A DNA stretch of 10,912 bases from Treponema sp. (GTDB lineage Bacteria; Spirochaetota; Spirochaetia; Treponematales; Breznakiellaceae), in NCBI GenBank assembly GCA_031255815.1, contig JAIRRU010000312.1, positions 1 through 10,912 on the forward strand, written 5' to 3'. The position numbers and the translations under genes are program-made. The notes under the pieces are model-generated. The model saw only the letters and a list, made by a program, of their open reading frames with translations. It was not told where the DNA came from and searched no databases. Shown piece after piece: positions 6,625-10,912 of the stretch. Numbering within the stretch: the stretch's first letter is position 1; every line of letters starts with the position of its first letter.

Positions 6625-6661
6625 GACTTGTTCAAGAACCCGGTTGGTTCTCGAACAAGTC
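6625..6661. repeat. Strong 16-bp hairpin
   Basis: GACTTGTTCAAGAACC (6625-6640) pairs with GGTTCTCGAACAAGTC (6646-6661). There is one A/C mismatch and a CGGTT loop. The TTGTTC-AGAA core is shared with the repeat at 6699-6730. No T-run follows on the plus strand, so it is more likely a repeat element than a terminator. Confidence 0.7.
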
Positions 6662-6663
6662 CT

Positions 6664-6684
6664 GCAAAATGCTCCGCATTTTGC
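6664..6684. repeat. Perfect 9-bp hairpin, 3-nt loop
   Basis: GCAAAATGC (6664-6672) and GCATTTTGC (6676-6684) are exact reverse complements around the loop TCC. The hairpin starts three bases after the preceding one ends. It is followed on the plus strand by TATTTT and then by the next repeat, so three hairpins stand in a row in about 105 bp. Confidence 0.65.
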
Positions 6685-6685
6685 T

Positions 6686-6732
6686 ATTTTCAAGCGGAAG
6701 TTGTTCAGAAACTGAAGTTTCTAAACAACTCT
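6686..6732. repeat. Dispersed hairpin repeat, copy 2 (intact palindrome)
   Basis: This is the better-preserved partner of 6156-6201. AGTTGTTCAGAAAC (6699-6712) pairs with GTTTCTAAACAACT (6717-6730) around a TGAA loop, with a single C/A mismatch. Preservation of the stem here and its decay in the other copy suggest a family of small palindromic elements, probably spread through the genome. Confidence 0.7.
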
Positions 6733-6756
6733 AATCCTATTCCTTTTCCCTTCCTT

Positions 6757-6791
6757 CTTCGCCTTTGTGCGCCTTCGTGGTTAAAATTCTT
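6757..6791 (+). repeat. TTCGTGG-type dispersed repeat, unit 4
   Basis: CTTCGCCTTTGTG is followed by CGCCTTCGTGG and then TTAAAATTCTT. The second half is nearly identical to 6291-6316. Three near-octamers of the CCTTYGTG type run in series here, making this the most regular unit of the four. Confidence 0.6.
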
Positions 6792-6899
6792 GTTCCCGGT
6801 TGTTGCGCTTATCTTGAGTTTTAGTTCAAACAAGGCGCCAGCAGCCTGCTGTGTTTCATGAATGTTTGTACGTTTTTATGCGCGAAGCGTAACAGGATC

Positions 6900-7361
6900 C
6901 TAGGTAAGCCCGTGGCGGAATTCCCTTTCCACGTCCCGCTTAATGTCCCGTTCCCGGATATCCGCCCGTTTGTCGTAGGTCTTCTTCCCCTTGCAGACCC
7001 CCAGTTCCAGTTTTACCCGGCCTTTTTTAAAGTAAAACGACAGGGGGATAAGGGTGAAGCCCCTTTCTTCTACCCGGCGGGTAAGCCTTTTTATCTCCTC
7101 CCGGTGGAGGAGGAGTTTCTTTTTCCGATCCGGATCGTGGTTAAAAACCGATGAAAAGGGATTCTCCGCTATGCGGAGGGATCGGAGCCACAGTTCGCCG
7201 TCGATTATCTCCGCCCAGGCGTCGGGGAAGGAGATCTTTCCGTCCCGGAAGGATTTTACCTCGGTGCCCAGAAGCTCTATGCCGCACTCAAGGGTCTCCT
7301 CCACCGCGTAGTCGTGCCGGGCGCGGCGGTTTAAGGCAATTATCTTGATGCCGTCGCCCAT
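6900..7361 (-). CDS. smpB: SsrA-binding protein SmpB
   Basis: SmpB binds tmRNA (SsrA) and brings it to stalled ribosomes so that the nascent chain is tagged for degradation and the ribosome released. The 153-aa product has the full family pattern: NRRARHDY (11-18), GTEVKSFRDGKISFPDAWA (32-50), FNHDPDRKKKLLLHREEI (73-90), IPLSFYFKKGRVKLELG (105-121) and the basic C-terminal tail from KGKKTYDKR (124-132) that inserts into the ribosomal mRNA channel. The usual HISPYE-like stretch is RIAENPF here, a mild divergence. The start at ATG 7361 has a strong GGAGG, made by the last codons of the upstream gene, whose TAA stop lies two bases before this ATG. The two genes therefore form one transcript. The tmRNA gene itself is not in this window. 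Confidence 0.98.
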   Translation of the reverse strand: MGDGIKIIALNRRARHDYAVEETLECGIELLGTEVKSFRDGKISFPDAWAEIIDGELWLRSLRIAENPFSSVFNHDPDRKKKLLLHREEIKRLTRRVEERGFTLIPLSFYFKKGRVKLELGVCKGKKTYDKRADIRERDIKRDVEREFRHGLT

Positions 7362-7363
7362 TG

Positions 7364-8821
7364 TTACCTCCCGCCTGCGGCCCCCGGCAGGACGATAAGC
7401 GGCCGGAAGGATACAAAGGGGGAGCAGAATTCAGGGGGCAGGGAGGCTCTGGTTTCCTCTTCCCGCTGCCGGACGCTCCCGATCCGGAAGCCCCCCCGCA
7501 GTACCCGTTCCGGGGAGGAGACCCGCTCGATTGCGGCGGGGGAAGCGGAGAGGAAGGCCAGGGGCGCGTAGGGATCCTGGCACCACTCCCAGAACCGGGC
7601 GTCCCGGACATAGGCCGTCCATTCCGCTTCGGTGGGAAAGCGGACCAGCGCTCCCTCCCAGTCCGGGGGGAGCTGGCGCTTGAGCCAGGCGCAGAAGGCT
7701 GAAGCGGCGTGCCAGGACACCCCCCGGACGCCGCCGCTTCCGGAAGAATCCCCGGCGCCCGGCGGCCCCGGATCAAGGTAGTCCCCGTTTACCAGGCCCT
7801 GGTCCGCCAGCGCCTCCCGGTTTTCCCGCCTCCAGCGGGGCTCGTCTTCCAGGAAAGCATCGTAGGAAGCCGCGCTTACCTCCGTTTCCCCGATGTAGAG
7901 GCCCTCTCCGGGGATCTCCGCAAAAGAAAGCCCCCCAAGGCTGATCCGGCCCGCACCGCCGGAAAAGCTTCCGCCGGATTCGCCGGGCCGCTCCGCCGGG
8001 GAGGTTCCAGACCGGGCGGCATACCAGGGGGAAGAACGCAGGGGACCGGCCAGGTTCGCGGGGAGGAGCCCGGCCAGCCAGGGGGCCGTGTCCTCTGAGC
8101 GGGCGGCGTTCTCGTCAAGCCAGGAAAGGGCGTCCTCCGCCGAATGGAGCAGGGAGAGGGGGGAGGGGGAGAGGCCCCCGTTATCCGCTAGGGTTTTTGC
8201 CCGGATAAGATCCCGCAGCGCCGCCCGGGTAAGGGCAAAACGGGCGGCGGCCCTGAGCGTCTCGTCCGCTTCCTTGCCCGCGTCCCCGGACAGGAAGGGC
8301 CCCGCCCGGTAGAAAGCTTCGGAGAGGCTCCGGGGTATCTGATAGGCATCGGTGGGTTCCCCGGCGAAAGTCCAGGCCGCGTAATCCCCGGCCCCGGCTG
8401 TAAGCGTCAAAACCCCGCCGGAAGAGGCGGCGTTTTCCGGGGAGAGCTGTTCCCCAAAACTGAGCCGCCGGGGGAAAAAGAGGGAAAAGGCCAGGCGGCC
8501 GGGGATTTCGGCTTCGATTTTCCGGCTTTCAAAACCGGGAAGAACCAGTTCCAGACTGTGGGAACCCCGGGGGACAAAGAATTCGCAGGGAGCGCTCCCC
8601 TGGTAGACCCCGTCGAGCCTGACCGCCGCCCCCCAGGGTTCGGATTTAACCGTAACCACGCTTCCGGGGCGGGAAATACCGGGAAAGAGAAGCAGGAAAA
8701 AAAGGGCCGCAAGGATCACCAGGCCGTATATGACGCAGAGATACACCCCCGGCCGCAGGCCCAGAAAGGGCTTCAGGCGAATTTTGTCTTCTTCCGTATA
8801 ATTTCCCGGCATGGCGGTCAT
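7364..8821 (-). CDS. Membrane-anchored PEGA-domain protein with degenerate FGE/sulfatase-modifying-factor domain
   Basis: From ATG 8821 (AGGGGG upstream) the protein has 485 aa. A GTG at 8839 and an ATG at 8812 are alternative starts. Residues 1-26 are cytoplasmic, 27-46 form one membrane segment, and the rest is probably extracytoplasmic. Residues ~54-106 are a PEGA repeat: VTVKSEPWGAAVRLDG, then GSHSLELVLPGFE. A linker of about 190 residues, rich in Ala and Ser, follows. Residues ~300-475 look like the FGE-sulfatase fold: GETEVSAASYDAF (311-323), VRGVSWHAASAFCAWL (365-380), RFPTEAEW (394-401), WEWCQDPY (411-418), RVLRGGF (439-445) and FRPLI at the end. The active-site Cys pair of true formylglycine-generating enzymes should sit just after RGG-F, but the sequence there is RIGSVRQ, so it is probably not a sulfatase activator. 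A structural or ligand-binding role is inferred. Cotranscribed with smpB. Confidence 0.82.
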   Translation of the reverse strand: MTAMPGNYTEEDKIRLKPFLGLRPGVYLCVIYGLVILAALFFLLLFPGISRPGSVVTVKSEPWGAAVRLDGVYQGSAPCEFFVPRGSHSLELVLPGFESRKIEAEIPGRLAFSLFFPRRLSFGEQLSPENAASSGGVLTLTAGAGDYAAWTFAGEPTDAYQIPRSLSEAFYRAGPFLSGDAGKEADETLRAAARFALTRAALRDLIRAKTLADNGGLSPSPLSLLHSAEDALSWLDENAARSEDTAPWLAGLLPANLAGPLRSSPWYAARSGTSPAERPGESGGSFSGGAGRISLGGLSFAEIPGEGLYIGETEVSAASYDAFLEDEPRWRRENREALADQGLVNGDYLDPGPPGAGDSSGSGGVRGVSWHAASAFCAWLKRQLPPDWEGALVRFPTEAEWTAYVRDARFWEWCQDPYAPLAFLSASPAAIERVSSPERVLRGGFRIGSVRQREEETRASLPPEFCSPFVSFRPLIVLPGAAGGR

Positions 8822-8849
8822 TATATGACCCCCTTCCACGCCTTGTCAA
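8820..8849 (-). promoter_or_regulatory. Consensus sigma70 promoter overlapping the PEGA/FGE gene start
   Basis: On the minus strand a perfect TTGACA (8849-8844) and a perfect TATAAT (8825-8820) are 18 nt apart. Initiation would fall near 8813. That excludes the ATG at 8821, which lies inside the -10 box, and puts the in-frame ATG at 8812 at the very 5' end of the transcript. Either the protein starts there from a leaderless mRNA, or another promoter further upstream serves ATG 8821. Confidence 0.5.
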
Positions 8850-8863
8850 CGAAGGTACTTCGT
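8849..8863. other. Palindrome enclosing the lepB ribosome-binding region
   Basis: ACGAAG (8849-8854) and CTTCGT (8858-8863) are perfect complements around GTA. The hairpin would hold both the AAGG ribosome site and the first two bases of the GTG start at 8862. It overlaps the -35 element of the leftward promoter by one base. It could hide the ribosome site or be an operator for the divergent genes. Confidence 0.35.
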
Positions 8864-9893
8864 GGTAGCCTTTTTTGTAATGACCCAGAAGACCGACTTT
8901 TTCGACCGGATTCAATACCTGACCGAATTGTTTTTAAGCCGCCGGCAGCGGATCAAACGGGAAAAAAAAGAACGGCAGCGGAAAAAGAACATCATACTGG
9001 ACTGGGCCGAAGCTTTTATCTGGGCCGCCGGAATGGTGCTCCTGATCAACCAGTACCTCCTGCAGGCTTACCAGATCCCCTCGGGTTCAATGATAGACAC
9101 CCTCCTTATCGGAGACCGGATATTCGTCAACAAGCTTATCTACGGCCCGGAGATCCTCCCCGGCCTGGGAAAGCTGCCCAGCCCGGTAAGGCCGAAGCGG
9201 AACGACATCATCATCTTTGAAAACCCCTCCTACCTTTCCCGGGGCCCCGCCTTCGATATCGCCCAGCGGATCCTCTACATGCTCACCCTTTCCCTGGTGG
9301 ATATAGACCGGGACGAGGCGGGGGAGCCCAAGGTTCACTTTCTGATCAAACGGGCGGTGGGGGAGGGGGGGGATCGTTTCGTCACCGGGGAAGGGGAGCT
9401 GCGGATCCTCTTCTCCGGCGAAACCCGCTGGGTGCGGGAGCGGGATTATCAGGCGGAACGGGGCTGGAAACACAACCTGAGCCGCATGATAATGGCTGAG
9501 GAGTACCCTGCCCTGGAAGCCCTGGGGAAACTTGAGGCGTACCGGGACATGGGCCTGAGCCCCCCCGAATCCCTGCGGGCCAGGGTGGCGGGCCTGAACA
9601 GCGTGAGCGTGCAGGATTCGTTCGCGGTGGAACGGGCGCGGCTTGAAACCCTGCGCGGGGTTTTACCCCAGGACAGCCGTTACCGTACCCTCCTTGCCCG
9701 GCAAAGGCTCGGCTGGTACGTGCCGGAAGGCAGGATAATGCCCCTGGGGGACAACCGGGACAATTCCCGGGACGGCCGCTACTTCGGGCCGGTCCGCTTG
9801 ACCAAGGTGCTGGGAAAAGGTTCCCTTATCTACTGGCCCCTCTGGCGGCGGGACTCGGGGAGCATAGACTGGAGAGCCGGCCTGATTCGTTAA
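8862..9893 (+). CDS. lepB: Signal peptidase I, long form
   Basis: This 343-aa membrane peptidase cleaves signal peptides from exported proteins on the outer face of the cytoplasmic membrane. A very basic cytoplasmic stretch (residues 27-43, RRQRIKREKKERQRKK) precedes one membrane helix (~46-66). The Ser/Lys dyad is present: Ser76 in IPSGSM (72-77) and Lys163 in FLIKRAVGEGGD (160-171), where PGD of the family reads GGD. Box E is complete: GDNRDNSRDGRYFGPV (296-311). About 130 residues lie between Lys163 and box E, similar to enterobacterial LepB and much longer than in the next gene. GTG 8862 has GAAGGT five bases upstream; ATG 8880 is an alternative and would remove MVAFFV. The stop is nine bases before the second signal peptidase gene, so the two are cotranscribed. 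Confidence 0.95.
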   Translation: MVAFFVMTQKTDFFDRIQYLTELFLSRRQRIKREKKERQRKKNIILDWAEAFIWAAGMVLLINQYLLQAYQIPSGSMIDTLLIGDRIFVNKLIYGPEILPGLGKLPSPVRPKRNDIIIFENPSYLSRGPAFDIAQRILYMLTLSLVDIDRDEAGEPKVHFLIKRAVGEGGDRFVTGEGELRILFSGETRWVRERDYQAERGWKHNLSRMIMAEEYPALEALGKLEAYRDMGLSPPESLRARVAGLNSVSVQDSFAVERARLETLRGVLPQDSRYRTLLARQRLGWYVPEGRIMPLGDNRDNSRDGRYFGPVRLTKVLGKGSLIYWPLWRRDSGSIDWRAGLIR

Positions 9894-9902
9894 GGAAAAA
9901 AT

Positions 9903-10631
9903 ATGTTCTTTGATAAAGCCTTAAAATACTCTTACGCGGAGCAGAAAAATAAACGCCACCGGATCAGGGGCGTAATGCTTTGGTTCCTGGGGCTCTTCGT
10001 CCTCTACAATTCTTTTACTTCCTTTTTCTTTTCCATGCGGGTTTTGGAGAACGACTCCATGCAGCCGGGGCTCCGCAAGGGGGACCGCTTCATCTGCCTT
10101 TCCTTTACGATTCACGGGCTCCTGTCTGAACTCAGCATCCCGGTGCAGACGGTTAAGCGGGGCAATATCGTTCTTATTGAAACATCATCCCTGCAGGAGC
10201 GGCAAAACTTTCCCCGCTTTGCCCTGGACTGGGCGATCCGTTTTTTTACCGCCCAGCGTTTCAGCCTCCTTGGCCGGGAACACCGGACTTACCTGAAGCG
10301 GATCGTCGGCCTTCCCGGGGACGAGATTAGCATGACAAACTTCGTCCTCCGGGTTAGGGAGGAGGGGAGTTTCTATACCTTTACCGAATTTGAACTTTCC
10401 GACAGGGACTACGTTCCGGATATTCCCCATGTACCCGCCATCTGGGACGCGTCCCTGCCCTTCTCGGGAAACATGGAACGGCTTGTCCTGGGGGAGGACG
10501 AGTGTTTCGTGCTCTCCGATGACCGCAGTAACACTAACGACTCCCGTACCTGGGGGCCTGTTCCCTTAAAACGGGTAAGCGGGAAAGCCCTGTTCCGCTA
10601 CTGGCCTTTAAACCGTCTGGGCCTTCCCTGA
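9903..10631 (+). CDS. lepB: Signal peptidase I, short divergent form
   Basis: A second signal peptidase I, 242 aa, only distantly like its neighbour. One membrane segment (~24-44) is followed by the catalytic Ser52 in LENDSMQPGL (48-57) and Lys132 in YLKRIVGLPGDE (130-141), both intact. Box E reads SDDRSNTNDSRTWGPV (205-220), so the usual GDNR is SDDR while the downstream Asp-Ser-Arg is kept. The Ser residue context is NDSM rather than PSGSM, which suggests altered substrate preference or a specialised substrate set. ATG 9903 follows AAGGAAAAAA at good spacing. It probably shares the promoter of the upstream lepB, and hemW begins nine bases after its stop. Whether both are active cannot be judged, but the dyad is complete in both. 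Confidence 0.93.
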   Translation: MFFDKALKYSYAEQKNKRHRIRGVMLWFLGLFVLYNSFTSFFFSMRVLENDSMQPGLRKGDRFICLSFTIHGLLSELSIPVQTVKRGNIVLIETSSLQERQNFPRFALDWAIRFFTAQRFSLLGREHRTYLKRIVGLPGDEISMTNFVLRVREEGSFYTFTEFELSDRDYVPDIPHVPAIWDASLPFSGNMERLVLGEDECFVLSDDRSNTNDSRTWGPVPLKRVSGKALFRYWPLNRLGLP

Positions 10632-10640
10632 GAAGCCCGG

Positions 10641-10912
10641 GTGGGAACCGTTCCGTCACGCGGCCGCTGGGGAGACGAATTTTCCCTCTACATCCACGTC
10701 CCCTTCTGCCGGTCTTTCTGCGATTACTGCGATTTCTATTCGGTTCTCCTGAAGGATGAACAGGCCCCCGGCTCCCTGCCGCCTTCGGCGGCGCTGATAA
10801 ACGCCTACATTGATACCCTGCTGGCCGACGGGGAGATCCTCTTCCGGGATTTTCCCGGCTGCCGGGTTCCCACGGTATACATCGGCGGCGGCGATCCTTC
10901 GATTCTGGGGGC
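10641..10912 (+). CDS. hemW: HemW-like radical SAM protein (partial, N-terminal 90 aa)
   Basis: The frame is open from GTG 10641 to the window edge, so only the N-terminal quarter or so is present. FSLYIHVPFC (14-23) and the radical-SAM cluster motif CRSFCDYC (Cys23, Cys27, Cys30) followed by DFYS are typical of HemW, formerly called an oxygen-independent coproporphyrinogen III oxidase-like protein. The established role of HemW is heme chaperone/insertion rather than decarboxylation. Residues ~79-89 are VYIGGGDPSIL; the family normally has GGGTPS, so the Thr is replaced by Asp. An insert (KDEQAPGSLPPSAA, residues 38-51) lengthens the usual linker. GTG 10641 is the only good start after the in-frame stop of the upstream gene; the ribosome site is weak (GAGAAG). 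HemN cannot be excluded without the C-terminal half. Confidence 0.88.
   Translation, partial: MGTVPSRGRWGDEFSLYIHVPFCRSFCDYCDFYSVLLKDEQAPGSLPPSAALINAYIDTLLADGEILFRDFPGCRVPTVYIGGGDPSILG

Larger units (their letters stand above)
6137..6898. other. Gene-free, AT-richer repeat region between MATE and smpB
   Basis: I find no credible gene here. The only frame of any length (6604-6861, plus, GTG start) runs straight through the hairpin repeats and shows no domain. The region holds two copies of a hairpin-forming repeat, two further strong hairpins, four stretches of a TTCGTGG-type repeat and one terminator-like hairpin, each listed separately. The stretches 6202-6288 and 6498-6624 show nothing I can name. 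There is no sign of tmRNA or tRNA cloverleaf sequence. Confidence 0.7.

Noticed and set aside
6460..6791. Known IS element carrying the repeats
   Set aside because: No transposase frame, terminal inverted repeats or target duplications could be found around the units.
6604..6861. 85-aa plus-strand frame from a GTG start
   Set aside because: It runs through three hairpin repeats and a TTCGTGG unit, with no ribosome site and no family resemblance.
6137..6898. CRISPR array or tmRNA gene next to smpB
   Set aside because: The repeats are few, unequal and irregularly spaced, in both orientations, with no constant spacer length. No tRNA-like acceptor ends or tag ORF are visible.

Overview
The window looks like a chromosomal segment of a GC-rich spirochaete, most plausibly a Treponema of the termite-gut kind. 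That is an inference from the protein families and their arrangement: a DUF4912 protein paired with a GH57/DUF1957 glucan branching enzyme, a PEGA plus FGE-like membrane protein, and two unlike signal peptidases I side by side. I could not run a search. Most genes are GC-rich and tightly packed. The exception is the middle third, a MATE transporter and about 1 kb of gene-free DNA, which is visibly richer in A+T.

Layout. A secreted transglutaminase-like protein (54-1238, minus) diverges from a rightward run: an RluA-family pseudouridine synthase (1268-2005), a DUF4912 protein (2065-2943) and a GH57 enzyme (2940-4529) whose start overlaps the DUF4912 stop. A MATE-family transporter (4581-5894, minus) converges on this run. 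Its roughly 185-nt upstream leader can fold into nested stems, and the outermost stem is followed directly by six T residues. From about 6100 to 6898 there is no credible gene. Instead there are hairpin-forming repeats, dispersed copies of a TTCGTGG-rich repeat, and an orphan terminator-like hairpin. Next come smpB (6900-7361, minus) and, upstream in the same transcript, a PEGA/FGE-like membrane protein (7364-8821, minus). These diverge from a rightward cluster: a long signal peptidase I (8862-9893), a short signal peptidase I (9903-10631) and the start of hemW (10641 onward, cut by the window edge).

How the genes fit together. The DUF4912 and GH57 proteins are almost certainly translationally coupled and probably act in alpha-glucan (glycogen) metabolism. 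The two signal peptidases share a transcript and may divide secretory precursors between them. SmpB serves trans-translation and HemW handles heme, so these blocks are housekeeping genes grouped by position rather than one pathway.

The signals most worth following are three. First, the structured leader of the MATE gene. Second, the repeat island between MATE and smpB. Third, a recurring arrangement in which sigma70-like promoters sit so close to the first start codon of a transcription unit that the mRNA would be leaderless, while several downstream genes carry ordinary Shine-Dalgarno sites.
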